Of a stretch of DNA of 20,543 nucleotides, positions 1 through 8,035 are shown piece after piece. Each line of letters starts with the position of its first letter. The stretch's first letter is position 1. The stretch is from UBA3941 sp035647175 (GTDB lineage: Bacteria; Bacillota; Clostridia; Caldicoprobacterales; UBA3941), in NCBI GenBank assembly GCA_035647175.1, contig DASRNX010000067.1:1-20543 (forward strand), in the 5' to 3' direction. Below the pieces are notes generated by a model. The model searched no databases, was not told where the DNA came from, and saw nothing but the letters and a program-made list of their open reading frames with translations. The position numbers and the translations under genes were made by a program.

Positions 1-44
1 AACTCCCATAAGTTATTATTAATTTCAATGTTTCGCACTAATAC

Positions 45-78
45 AAGAAGCCACGGAACCTGATTCCCTGGCTTTCTT
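45..78. terminator. Imperfect hairpin, possible terminator of the MarR unit
   Basis: The arms AAGAAGCCA-c-GGAA and TTCC-c-TGGCtTTCTT pair around a five-base loop, with one bulge and one mismatch. Read on the minus strand the stem runs into TTCTTGTATT, a weak T-rich tail, so it could end transcripts leaving the MarR gene about 110 bases upstream. It could equally serve a plus-strand gene entering from the left. The remaining bases, 79-186, hold no gene that I can see. Confidence 0.45.
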
Positions 79-186
79 ATGCTTGGTTACATATTATAAT
101 ACCCTACACACCTTACAAATTCAATGCCTGATTAGGTTAAAGTAGTATATAGCACCATAACCAATGGTCTGTTAACGGTAAGCTAA

Positions 187-615
187 TTATTCCCCTAAGG
201 TATTCTTAATCATGGTATCCAGGGTATTTTTTAAAATATCAAGATCCTTTTGGCTGATACCGGCTACAGTATCGGTTTTGAATTTTTTAACCGCAGGCAG
301 GATGTCTAAGTATACCTTAACCCCTGCTTCCGTCAATTCCAATTGTTTCACCCTTTTATCCTCATTCGCTCCGGAACGCTTTAAATAGCCCTTGCTCTCT
401 AGGATCTGAAGGAATCTTACCACCGTGGGCTGGCTTACAGACATCTTATCGGCCAATTCCCGCTGGGTTAAGTTCCTATAATTATATATATAATGCATAG
501 CTATCCACTGGGACCTTGTGGCCTTATGGGGTGCAAGCTCCCTTTCCAGTACATCTGCAAAAATCTTTCCGCTTTGACATGTCATAAACGCAATACAATC
601 ATCTAAGTTAAACAA
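187..615 (-). CDS. MarR-family transcriptional regulator
   Basis: A winged helix-turn-helix repressor of the MarR/OhrR type, about 142 residues from the start chosen here. The core is clear: helix 1 (LDDCIAF), recognition-helix region LTQRELADKMSVSQPTVVRF, and wing GYLKRSGANEDKRVKQLELT. Two cysteines lie in helix 1, at residues 7 and 13; OhrR-type sensors carry a reactive Cys in this helix, but the exact position differs, so redox sensing is inference. The frame stays open to a TTG at 681, but that codon sits inside a GC hairpin. The TTG at 615, preceded by GGTGA at five bases, gives the normal family length. An ATG at 585 would cut off helix 1. It lies downstream of the OsmC gene on the same strand, so the probable target is its own operon. 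Start uncertain, family certain. Confidence 0.88.
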   Translation of the reverse strand: MFNLDDCIAFMTCQSGKIFADVLERELAPHKATRSQWIAMHYIYNYRNLTQRELADKMSVSQPTVVRFLQILESKGYLKRSGANEDKRVKQLELTEAGVKVYLDILPAVKKFKTDTVAGISQKDLDILKNTLDTMIKNTLGE

Positions 616-664
616 TCCGGTCACCAACCAATATGAATTCTTTGTTAAAACGTCACATACCTTG

Positions 665-687
665 GGGGGGCTGCTTAGCAACCCCCC
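665..687 (-). promoter_or_regulatory. GC-rich hairpin between the OsmC and MarR genes
   Basis: On the minus strand GGGGGGTTGC pairs with GCAGCCCCCC around a TAA loop: ten pairs including one G-T wobble. It starts 35 bases after the OsmC stop and ends 50 bases before the chosen MarR start. No T-run follows, so it does not look like a complete intrinsic terminator. A role as attenuator or mRNA 3'-end stabiliser that sets the regulator at a lower level than OsmC is inference. Confidence 0.6.
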
Positions 688-721
688 ATTGTTTACAGTT
701 ATTAGTATCTTTTATTTACAA

Positions 722-1162
722 CTAGTATCTTACCACTCCGGCCGGTACCAATTTAACCCCATTTTCAAGACAATCCCCTACAGGGCAGGTCTTTTCGATG
801 AACTCCGCAAAGGCCTCCGCCTTTTCTTGGCTTTCATCGGTTTTAAAATGCATTTTAAAACGAATTTCCTGGAATCCGTTTCTTACATCAGCCTTACCTA
901 AAAATCCATCGGGATCTAAATCCCCCTCCAGCTCTACATGAAATTCTTCAAATGTAAAGTTATGGGCGGCAGCAAAGGCTCTTGCTACGATTGCCTGGCA
1001 TGCACCTAATGCACACAACAAAGCTTCAACGGGGTTCATAGCGATATCGGTTCCCCCAAGATCCTTGGGCTCGTCCATAATAATCTTAAATCCTCTTGCC
1101 TGCGTCTCAACCTGCATTCCATCCGGTAAGTTCTTGGCAGTTGCTTTAAAAGTTGTTAACAT
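722..1162 (-). CDS. OsmC family (Ohr/YhfA-like) protein
   Basis: A 146-residue OsmC-fold protein. Members are thiol-dependent peroxidases that reduce organic hydroperoxides, or related redox proteins of unknown substrate. Cys55 (in LLCALGAC) and Cys126 (in TCPVGDC) are the two conserved positions of the family; Cys131, five residues later, and Cys50 are extra. The CPVGDCLENG ending is closer to the YhfA-like branch than to Ohr proper. The start is the ATG at 1162, eight bases after AAAGGAG; a TTG at 1180 lies upstream of that ribosome binding site and is not credible. It is the first gene of a unit with the MarR regulator and has a promoter at 1211-1239. The peroxide role is inferred from family and partner. 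Confidence 0.9.
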   Translation of the reverse strand: MLTTFKATAKNLPDGMQVETQARGFKIIMDEPKDLGGTDIAMNPVEALLCALGACQAIVARAFAAAHNFTFEEFHVELEGDLDPDGFLGKADVRNGFQEIRFKMHFKTDESQEKAEAFAEFIEKTCPVGDCLENGVKLVPAGVVRY

Positions 1163-1203
1163 TACAGCATCTCCTTTCAAACATGGTGTTTTTTGTTACG
1201 CCT

Positions 1204-1239
1204 TGTTAATACTTTAACATGTTGTTTTGCGCAAGTCAA
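1204..1239 (-). promoter_or_regulatory. OsmC-MarR promoter with inverted-repeat operator
   Basis: Minus strand: TTGACT (1239-1234), 17-base spacer, TAAAGT (1216-1211). A perfect inverted repeat TGTTAA-N4-TTAACA (1204-1219) covers the -10 box. A 16-bp dyad on the -10 is the classical position for a MarR dimer, so autoregulation by the downstream MarR protein is the natural reading. The box and dyad are seen; binding is inferred. The rest of the gap, 1240-1380, is A+T-rich without a convincing gene. Confidence 0.65.
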
Positions 1240-1380
1240 TAGTTAGCTAAGCAATTAGAATGGATATTAAACGTTGATCGGGGATAAATATTACAATAAA
1301 TTATTTTATAATAAAAATATGATATAAAGGCCCCATACATACAAAAGATAGAAAAACAAGAAGACATCCAGAATTGATCT

Positions 1381-1412
1381 AAAAAGAGCAGTCCATATGG
1401 ACTGCCCTTTTT
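1381..1412. terminator. Bidirectional intrinsic terminator
   Basis: The 18-base perfect palindrome GCAGTCCATATGGACTGC is flanked by AAAAAGA on one side and CCTTTTT on the other. Either strand therefore gives a GC stem followed by a T-run. It lies about 90 bases past the stop of the minus-strand ADP-ribosylglycohydrolase gene and is most likely its terminator. Confidence 0.85.
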
Positions 1413-1500
1413 GATTCCCTTTATCCTTTTCAAAACCATGACCATACTGATTAGATAAGGGCATTCTCCGCCTTTGGGCTGGATAGCGAGGTTTAATTCC

Positions 1501-2574
1501 TCAAATTGATATTCCCATCTTCTTAGCTAATGCATTCATTTTTCTATATCTCGCTATATATGCTTTATATAGACCATCAGCATGCTCTTGTAGCGTTCTT
1601 TGTGAATTTGTATAAATATTCAATTTTGTAGCACTATCTACTTGATCCATCCACTCTTGTGGTATAGAAGATGAACCGGTAAGCGAACCAGAGATACCTG
1701 CTGCAACTGCTGCAAGACAATCTGTATCCCTTCCCAAATTGACACCTGCTATTATTGCATCCTTTGTGTTTCCTTTTACCATTCTAAAAATACACAGCCC
1801 TTTTGTTACTACTTCATTAGCAAATGCAAATGCATAAGTCATCCCATGCCCACTATATTCTGAGTCAAAGGCTTCTCTCAGTTCCCTAAAATCCTTGCAA
1901 TGGGCTGTATTTTTTAACTGTTTGTCTAGTTCTTTAACTACTAGATCAGGATCACAAATATCAAACACTGCTCCAATTACGCTATCTACAGTAGCGTTAG
2001 GTTTTGTCGCTTCAGCTATGGCCACTCCGGTAACCATCGCCCATTTCAACCCTCTACTGTTGCTTGTTTGATATAGCTGTCCAACTTCCAAAACATCATC
2101 GGCTGCACCTAAAACATCTCCTGCGTTAATTAGACCAATAGGATGGCATGCTCTTGCGAAACTATTTAATCCAGCATAGTCACAATACCTTCCTAAATCC
2201 CTTGCAGGTATACCAGTCTTAGCCATGGCAAGTAGGATAGCTTCAAAGGGTTCAGAAACCATACCCGCTGATTCTGGCTTTATATCCCTAAGCCAAATCT
2301 TTCGTACATCTTCGGCATTGACTCTGTTCTTCTTCTCTATTATGGCCGTAATAATCAGTTTCTGTCTTTCCACACCATCTTCCGTAGTGCCAGCCTCTCT
2401 TATCCATCCATTATTATAGTGCTCGTAGGGACGGAGTTTATCTACAGTTCCATATGTCTCTTCAATCCTTTGGTATGGCCATCCCTCTACGGTAGCACCC
2501 ATAGATGACCCTATATGTACCCCGGCTATACATCCCAAAAACTTATCCCTTAGATCTACTTTTTCTGCCACCAT
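1501..2574 (-). CDS. ADP-ribosylglycohydrolase (ADPRH/DraG) family protein
   Basis: A 357-residue all-helical hydrolase of the ADP-ribosylglycohydrolase family, which removes ADP-ribose from proteins or small molecules using two Mg ions. Visible motifs are the N-terminal GCIAGVHIGSSMGATVEG, the first acidic site GTTEDGVERQ (in place of the usual TDDT) and, near residue 280, the second metal motif NLGRDTDCLAAVAAGISGSL. The start is the ATG at 2574, four bases after GGGGG; ten further codons upstream are in frame but have no ribosome binding site. It has its own promoter at 2642-2670 and a strong terminator. It stands beside a decayed glycosidase on the same strand; such homologues often sit among sugar genes, so the substrate may be a ribosyl compound and not a protein. 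Substrate unknown. Confidence 0.85.
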   Translation of the reverse strand: MVAEKVDLRDKFLGCIAGVHIGSSMGATVEGWPYQRIEETYGTVDKLRPYEHYNNGWIREAGTTEDGVERQKLIITAIIEKKNRVNAEDVRKIWLRDIKPESAGMVSEPFEAILLAMAKTGIPARDLGRYCDYAGLNSFARACHPIGLINAGDVLGAADDVLEVGQLYQTSNSRGLKWAMVTGVAIAEATKPNATVDSVIGAVFDICDPDLVVKELDKQLKNTAHCKDFRELREAFDSEYSGHGMTYAFAFANEVVTKGLCIFRMVKGNTKDAIIAGVNLGRDTDCLAAVAAGISGSLTGSSSIPQEWMDQVDSATKLNIYTNSQRTLQEHADGLYKAYIARYRKMNALAKKMGISI

Positions 2575-2641
2575 TATACCCCCATTTACACTAATTTTCA
2601 CCACTTTACCTTATCCATTTAAGGTACTATGTCTTGCTGGT

Positions 2642-2670
2642 ATTATACTATATTTTGCCATCATTGTGTA
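2642..2670 (-). promoter_or_regulatory. Promoter of the ADP-ribosylglycohydrolase gene
   Basis: On the minus strand TACACA (2670-2665), 17 bases, TATAAT (2647-2642). The -10 is perfect and the -35 matches four of six. It lies about 70 bases upstream of the start codon. Nothing else is seen between here and the end of the glycosidase pseudogene at 2779. Confidence 0.55.
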
Positions 2671-2778
2671 GACAAGCTATTTTAATACCACGGAGAATTC
2701 ACGCACCCGCTTCTTTCCAGATCCTACACTCGTAATATTTTTACAAAATGCTTTGCAGTATTACTAAAACCTTGGCTC

Positions 2779-4411
2779 CTACCTATATGATATGGTCATT
2801 ACCCCGTCATCCAATCCTTTTCCCATTGCCCTTATTTCTACAAGCTCGCTATCATCATCTCTTTGTACCACTAACATAGCACGTCCGCGCCAAGCACTGC
2901 CTATGGCTTCCGTATAGTCTTGCACAGCCTTTGGATCACCGGAACCCATAGCCAAAAGCTTTCCGCCCCGTACATTTATTTCTATCTCGTCCTCTGCGTA
3001 AGGGACCAATCTATTGTGCTCATCAGCTATCTCTACCTCTATAAAAGCCATATTATCCTCATTATCTCTATGGTTTTCGGACCTAAAGATTATTTTTTGG
3101 GGCCTACCTACGGTACAAAGGGAGGCTCTGCTAACTTCTAACCCATCCGCGTAAGCTACAGCTTCCAGCTTCCCCGGTATATATTGAATTTCAAATTCTT
3201 GTATATACCTAGTTTTTGCGCCGCAGCTCTTTTTATCCAGCAATTCACCGTTTAGATACAGCTCAACCTGATCCCCAGCTGCATATACAACCACCTTAAC
3301 CTTAGAGCCATCATACCCGGGAAAAGACCAGCTCTCCAGTACGTCCGGCCAGCCCCATGGGGATATTTTTTCTTCCTTTCCCCAGTCCTTTGGATGCCAA
3401 ACCCCTATGTAGGGCTTATTCCGATCATTCCATAAAAAATCCCTATAGTGTGATTGAGGGCGTTTCCTACCGCATATATCAAGATCGCCGCAGTTAGCTA
3501 CATGCCACGGGAACTTCTTAAGTCCCCTGGCCTCCCCCTCGTAGGAAGTATGGCCGATTCCCGATTCCCCTAAATAATCCCAAGCTGTCCAGACAAAATC
3601 GCCGATTACATGGGGATATTTCTTAACGGCCTCCCAATTTTCATAAGCCTCTATAGGAAATGATTCGGTACCGGAAATCACCCGCTCGGGGAAAATCAGC
3701 GCTCCATGGTTTGGGATCCGGAACCTTAACCGTTACAGCAGATTTATCTTTCACCCCTATGTCTTCCTTCGTAGCTATTAAGGCAGCATCCCGGTCAAAA
3801 ATTTTATGTACTATGTTACAGGCCCGCTTCTCCGGATTATAAATTTTAGTTTTAATCTTAATATCAGCGCTAGCTGTTCCCAAAGTATCCGTTAACGTTT
3901 CAACATGAATGCCCCAAGGTTCAATGGATGGTATGGAACCCGTTAACATGGTGACCTTTCGATATATCCCGGCGCCGGTATACCACCGGGATGCATTGGG
4001 CAAAGATGCGTTTACCTTAACCTGTAAAATATTTTCCCCTTCCCTCAGCCGCCCCGTAAGATCGGCAAAGAATCCCGTATATCCACCCTTGTGGGTTACT
4101 ATAAGGTCCCGATTTAAGCGCACTTCACACATACGATAGACGCCGTCGAAATAGACGAGGGCTCTTTGGGACAGCATATCCCCGGCTATATTAAAAACCT
4201 TTTTATAATAGCCGATACCCCCGGGGTAGAATCCTTCGCTGGGGCCTGAAAAGGGATCATCACACCGCTTTAACCCGATTTTAAAATCATGGGGCAGATC
4301 AACGGGTTCATTGGCATGGCCCCCATATTGGTTTACCCAATCCTCGTTCTCGGCATAAGCAAAATACCAATCCTTTGAAAAGTCTAGAATCTTAATAAAA
4401 ACCCCTCCCAT
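2779..4411 (-). pseudogene. Glycoside hydrolase family 2 (beta-galactosidase-like), internally deleted
   Basis: Two pieces of one GH2 enzyme lie head to tail in different frames. The upstream piece (4411 to about 3695) holds the sugar-binding jelly-roll (LPHDFKIG, GFYPGGIGYYKKVF, YFDGVYRMCEVRLN, SRWYTGAGIYRKV) and most of the Ig-like domain, ending at KPWSADFP. The downstream piece (about 3693 to 2779) starts at ERVISGTESFP, where the Glu of GTES is the family nucleophile, and continues through the end of the TIM barrel to the C-terminal Ig-like domains. The end of the first Ig-like domain and the first half of the barrel, with the HHD, NAIRxxHNP and acid/base Asn-Glu motifs, are missing: by family comparison roughly 250-300 residues. 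The join shifts the frame. GGGAGGGG is followed by ATT AAG where ATG AAG would be expected (4396), so the start may also have decayed. An assembly gap is the alternative. Confidence 0.85.
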
Positions 4412-4417
4412 CAATTA

Positions 4418-4525
4418 TTAACAATTGGTCTTAGTCTTTACAGGTATTATCTCCACGAGGCCATCTTCATTCATGCTGCGGTTGATCCCTCCCTCGATGC
4501 TGTTTCCTACAGAGGGAGCTGCAGC
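4418..4525 (-). other. Possible C-terminal gene remnant in the gap upstream of the GH2 pseudogene
   Basis: A 35-codon open stretch on the minus strand ends with TAA just before the GH2 ribosome binding site and reads like a protein tail (GLVEIIPVKTKTNC). It is preceded in frame by a stop, and I find no start or longer frame. It could be the tail of a lost upstream gene of the same sugar operon, or chance. The rest of the gap, 4526-4731, is A+T-rich and carries only the promoter for the next gene. Confidence 0.25.
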
Positions 4526-4656
4526 TTATGGTGAATTGGATACTCTGAGTGAAACCGTACTCTAATTTTATATCAAAATACCTAAAATAAAAAGCAGATA
4601 AAGCAAAAGATCATCAATATAACATGAAACTATGGCTCTTTTTTGAAGCATACATA

Positions 4657-4665
4657 TGATATAAT
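4657..4665 (+). promoter_or_regulatory. Extended -10 promoter for the beta-CASP gene
   Basis: TG-a-TATAAT is a perfect extended -10. No good -35 lies at 17 bases; TTGAAG at 4643 is only 11 bases away. The start codon at 4732 follows after a leader of about 60 bases, with AAAGGAAGG at 4712-4720. Confidence 0.55.
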
Positions 4666-4731
4666 TGGGGTTAGACTCAGGTTAACAAGCGATACATAAT
4701 CTGGGGATATGAAAGGAAGGATGCAAAGCAA

Positions 4732-7233
4732 ATGGAACTTACTTTTTGTGGCGGAGCGGGAGAAGTTGGAGCCAGCTGTCTGCTTTTAAATATTGACGGG
4801 AAGAACCTCCTCTTAGATTCTGGAATCAGGATGGGCGATGCCAAGGATTCATTGCCGGATTTTCGGATTATCCAGGAAAAGGGGGGTCTGGATGCCATAC
4901 TAATAAGCCATGCGCATTTGGATCATACCGGATCCCTACCCATAATCAGCAGGGAATACCCAAACAGCGTTATCTATATGACCCATGCAACCAAGGATTT
5001 GGTGCGGGTTCTCCTCTATGACAGCTTAAAGATCATGGGCTACAGCGAAGGCGAGATTCCCATCTACGCCGAATCCCATGTTCAGGATATGCTAAACCGT
5101 ATCAGATGCTTTTCCCCGGAATATACAATTGATCTTTTTGAAGATTCCAAGGTTAGGGCTACATTCTACCACGCAGGCCATATCGCCGGGGCCGGCTCCA
5201 TCTACATTCAGGGTGAGGAAGGAAGCTTCTTCTACTCCGGTGATTTCTCTATGGCCAACCAGCACACGGTCGGCGGTGCGGCTATTCCAACCCTAAGGCC
5301 CGATGTGGCTGTTTTTGAATCCACTTACGGGGACAAGCTCCATGCCAACAGGCAAATAGAAGAGGAGCGGCTGGTAGCTACCGTTCAAAAGGTAATAGAG
5401 CGCCAAGGCAAGATTTTAATACCGGCCTTCGCTCTGGGGAGAGCCCAAGAGGTCATATTGATCCTTAAAAGGGCTATGAATCGGGGCAGACTCCCTAAGT
5501 TTAATGTATATGTAGACGGAATGGTCCGTGAGATATGCAGGATGTATCGCCTAAATCCCAACTATTTAAGGCCTTCACTAGCTAAAAGGGTATGGCGGGA
5601 CGGCGAGATCTTCTTCGATGATTGGATACAATCTGTCGATGATAGGGAGATGCGGGATAAAATCGTTTCATCGGATGAGCCGTGCTGTATCATCTCCAGC
5701 TCTGGGATGCTGACGGGAGGTCCCAGCCAGTGGTACGCCGAGAAAATAATATCCGACAGCAAGAACTTTATCGCCATCACAGGATACCAAGATGAGGAGG
5801 CGCCGGGAAGACAGCTCCTTAATCTGCTGGATGATACCCCGGAAGATGCCTTTTTAAGTATCGGGGATCGCAAACTCCCCATTAAATGTGAATTGGGCAA
5901 GTATAACCTATCCGCCCATGCCGACAGAGGGGAGATCATAGGCCTGGCCCACAATATAAGCCCCAAGGAAATCTTTCTGGTCCATGGTGAGGGGCAGGCC
6001 ATGGGAGAGCTGGGCAGGCATATGCAAGGCGACGTGCGGGGCAGGGTATATATAGCCGCTAACGGCGAAAGCTACGATATCAATATCGGAAAGGCCCGCA
6101 GGCAGCGCCGGTTTGCTTCAATACCGACCCTTGGTAAAGAAGGATTGCCACAGGGGGATGATTTTATAACCCTGTGGGAACACATAATAGATAACCGTGG
6201 CGATAGGTCTTCCTATACCAGCGAAGAGCTAATCCGCATATGGGCGGATAAAAGCAGTTCGGAAGAGGATACAAGGGATGTTATGAACGCCATCAGCCAA
6301 TCGCTGTACTTTGAACAGGATTATCGCCGCCCCTTTTTATTCCGGCCCGTATCCCAGGATAGCATAAATGAACAGCTACAGGAGATGGAAGGCCCTATGG
6401 AAGTAAATCAAATGCTGGGCCTGGTGGATGAATACTTCCCCCCGCAAACGGGGCTTTATAGAAGGGGAGCAAGGTTTGACGAAAAGATAGTACTCCTCTA
6501 TTTCAAATTCCCCCTTATCGCCCAAAGGGAGTTTAAAGACAAGTTTCAGGAGTTTGAATCCATTACGGGTTGGAAGGTGCAGATCAACGAGGAGTACAAC
6601 CTCGAAGCCGCTGAGGATCTATTGCATACCCTAATGCCTACACAAATAGATTGGTCAGGTAAGCTCTCCTACTATAGGTTGGAAGGGGTCTTTAAAACTG
6701 CCATCGAGGGGGATATAGATCTGGGTAAGGTATGCGAGGATTTTGAGGCGCGAACCGGACTCCCCCTCATCATAGAAGATGGAAAGGGTTCCCTACCTCT
6801 AGAGCCGGTATCGGCAACCCATGGTCAGATGGAGCAAAACAAGGCTTTCCAGATCATCGATGAGGCCTTCGCAGGGAAACCCGTACGCGTATATAAGAAA
6901 GGGTTAAAGCGGGATGGGGATACCCCATACATCGAATTGGCCTTTATAACCCCAGAGATCGGCGAGAAGTGGCAGCATCTCATAGAGGAATTGGAAACAC
7001 AAACCTGGTGGAATATACGGATAAATCCCAGCCCCAACCAGAATGAAGTGCTTAGGCTAGCAAGACGTCTCCTGGAAGGAGAAGGCCTCCTCCTCAGGAG
7101 AAATCCCAGCTTTATTCAGATAGATCAAGCTGTAAGGGTCACTCCGGCCGAACCTTGGGATCCCGAGGTCCTTGAGGAGATAAAGGACGTCTTCGCCGGG
7201 GAAACGGGGTATACCTTGGTTGTTTCGAAATAG
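4732..7233 (+). CDS. Beta-CASP metallo-beta-lactamase RNase with duplicated C-terminal domain
   Basis: An 833-residue cytoplasmic Zn-dependent nuclease of the CPSF-73/RNase J superfamily. Metallo-beta-lactamase motifs are HAHLDH (60-65), His150 in HIAGAGS and Asp171 in SGDFS. Beta-CASP motif A is Glu196 in FESTYGD; the B and C histidines are His396 in SAHAD and His418 in FLVHGE. All metal and catalytic positions expected of an active enzyme are present. The catalytic core ends near residue 450. About 380 further residues follow, absent from short family members. Within them two stretches of about 100 residues (583-683 and 734-833) align with each other: strand, helix, TGWKVQIN / TWWNIRIN, helix, then xxFEARTGLPLIIE / xxFAGETGYTLVVS. 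They are probably RNA- or partner-binding modules. Its end converges on the VWA gene; there is no operon partner. Family is certain, substrate unknown. Confidence 0.93.
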   Translation: MELTFCGGAGEVGASCLLLNIDGKNLLLDSGIRMGDAKDSLPDFRIIQEKGGLDAILISHAHLDHTGSLPIISREYPNSVIYMTHATKDLVRVLLYDSLKIMGYSEGEIPIYAESHVQDMLNRIRCFSPEYTIDLFEDSKVRATFYHAGHIAGAGSIYIQGEEGSFFYSGDFSMANQHTVGGAAIPTLRPDVAVFESTYGDKLHANRQIEEERLVATVQKVIERQGKILIPAFALGRAQEVILILKRAMNRGRLPKFNVYVDGMVREICRMYRLNPNYLRPSLAKRVWRDGEIFFDDWIQSVDDREMRDKIVSSDEPCCIISSSGMLTGGPSQWYAEKIISDSKNFIAITGYQDEEAPGRQLLNLLDDTPEDAFLSIGDRKLPIKCELGKYNLSAHADRGEIIGLAHNISPKEIFLVHGEGQAMGELGRHMQGDVRGRVYIAANGESYDINIGKARRQRRFASIPTLGKEGLPQGDDFITLWEHIIDNRGDRSSYTSEELIRIWADKSSSEEDTRDVMNAISQSLYFEQDYRRPFLFRPVSQDSINEQLQEMEGPMEVNQMLGLVDEYFPPQTGLYRRGARFDEKIVLLYFKFPLIAQREFKDKFQEFESITGWKVQINEEYNLEAAEDLLHTLMPTQIDWSGKLSYYRLEGVFKTAIEGDIDLGKVCEDFEARTGLPLIIEDGKGSLPLEPVSATHGQMEQNKAFQIIDEAFAGKPVRVYKKGLKRDGDTPYIELAFITPEIGEKWQHLIEELETQTWWNIRINPSPNQNEVLRLARRLLEGEGLLLRRNPSFIQIDQAVRVTPAEPWDPEVLEEIKDVFAGETGYTLVVSK

Positions 7234-7292
7234 AGGTAGAAAGCAAATTCCCTTTGTCGGCTCGCATCTTTCTGTATTGTTGCCCACCGTTT

Positions 7293-7958
7293 TTAACGAG
7301 ACTCGGGATTTTTGCCGCCCCGCCCTTTGTAATCCTTTTCGATCTCGTCCTTCCAATCCTCCGATACTGAATTGGACTCCCGATAGTTTGCCACTACATC
7401 GCTCATCACGGAAAAGGTCAAACCAACGCCGGCGCTGTCTGCATGGAAATTTTGTGCTCGATTGGCCCTTATGCCGAAATGCCCGGCCGTTTCTACTGCG
7501 TCGATGTTGGCCCCAAGAAAGATAAACTCCCAGCCATACTTTTCTTCCTGCCTTTCAATTAGGGCCTTTACCTTCCCCGCCGAATACTCACGGCTGGCGT
7601 TTTCCATACCGTCGGTAATAATCACAAATATCACCTTTTCAGCCTGATATTCTTTTGCGGTGCTTTTCTGAACGCTGATTATCTTATGGACGGTCCTGCC
7701 TATGGCATCCAAAAGGGCTGTAGTCCCACCTACAAAATATTCCTTTTCGGTGATGGGGCTGACGGCCCTGATGTCTATGCGGTCGTGTAATAGCTCATAA
7801 TTATTGTCAAAGAGTACCGTGGTGATACGGCATTCCCCTTCCACTTCCCTCTGCTTTTGGAGCATTGAATTATAACCGCCAATGGTATCGCTTTCCAGTC
7901 CGCTCATAGACCCGCTCTTATCCAATATAAGTACCAATTCTGTTAATTCGCTTTTCAT
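7293..7958 (-). CDS. Stand-alone von Willebrand factor A (VWA) domain protein
   Basis: A 221-residue single-domain VWA protein with a complete MIDAS metal site: DKSGS (Asp13, Ser15, Ser17), Thr in the GGTTALLD loop, and Asp in ITDGME. There is no signal peptide, membrane helix or second domain, so it is probably a cytoplasmic metal-dependent protein-binding module. The last 35 or so residues are charged and rich in Gly and Lys. The start is the ATG at 7958, eight bases after AAGGAGGG. No MoxR ATPase, kinase or Ter gene lies nearby, which are the usual partners of VWA proteins; the partner therefore acts from elsewhere or is unknown. The gene ends 60 bases from the convergent nuclease gene and no clear terminator separates them. 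The leader contains two perfect hairpins. Confidence 0.9.
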   Translation of the reverse strand: MKSELTELVLILDKSGSMSGLESDTIGGYNSMLQKQREVEGECRITTVLFDNNYELLHDRIDIRAVSPITEKEYFVGGTTALLDAIGRTVHKIISVQKSTAKEYQAEKVIFVIITDGMENASREYSAGKVKALIERQEEKYGWEFIFLGANIDAVETAGHFGIRANRAQNFHADSAGVGLTFSVMSDVVANYRESNSVSEDWKDEIEKDYKGRGGKNPESR

Positions 7959-7966
7959 GATACGTA

Positions 7967-8035
7967 CCCTCCTTAAGGTTTTTGTGCCTTAAGAATAACA
8001 CCTATGAGGGTCTGCAGGGTCGCTTTGGAAGCGAC
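7967..8035 (-). promoter_or_regulatory. Structured leader of the VWA gene
   Basis: Two perfect stem-loops occur in the 80 bases before the gene: GTCGCTT-TGG-AAGCGAC (8019-8035) and CTTAAGG-N8-CCTTAAG (7972-7993). On the minus strand the second stem's 3' arm overlaps the first bases of the ribosome binding site AAGGAGGG (7974-7967), so folding could limit translation. The hairpins are seen; regulation is inferred. The remainder of the gap, 8036-8233, is A+T-rich with no gene and no convincing promoter for the VWA gene. Confidence 0.45.

Noticed and set aside
1236..1445. 69-codon minus-strand open frame
   Set aside because: It starts inside the bidirectional terminator and overlaps the OsmC promoter, has no ribosome binding site, and its composition (Tyr, Ile, Cys, Phe rich) is typical of translated A+T-rich spacer.
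7220..7525. 101-codon plus-strand frame after the nuclease gene
   Set aside because: It is antisense to the end of the VWA gene, Arg/Cys/Pro-rich, and without a ribosome binding site.
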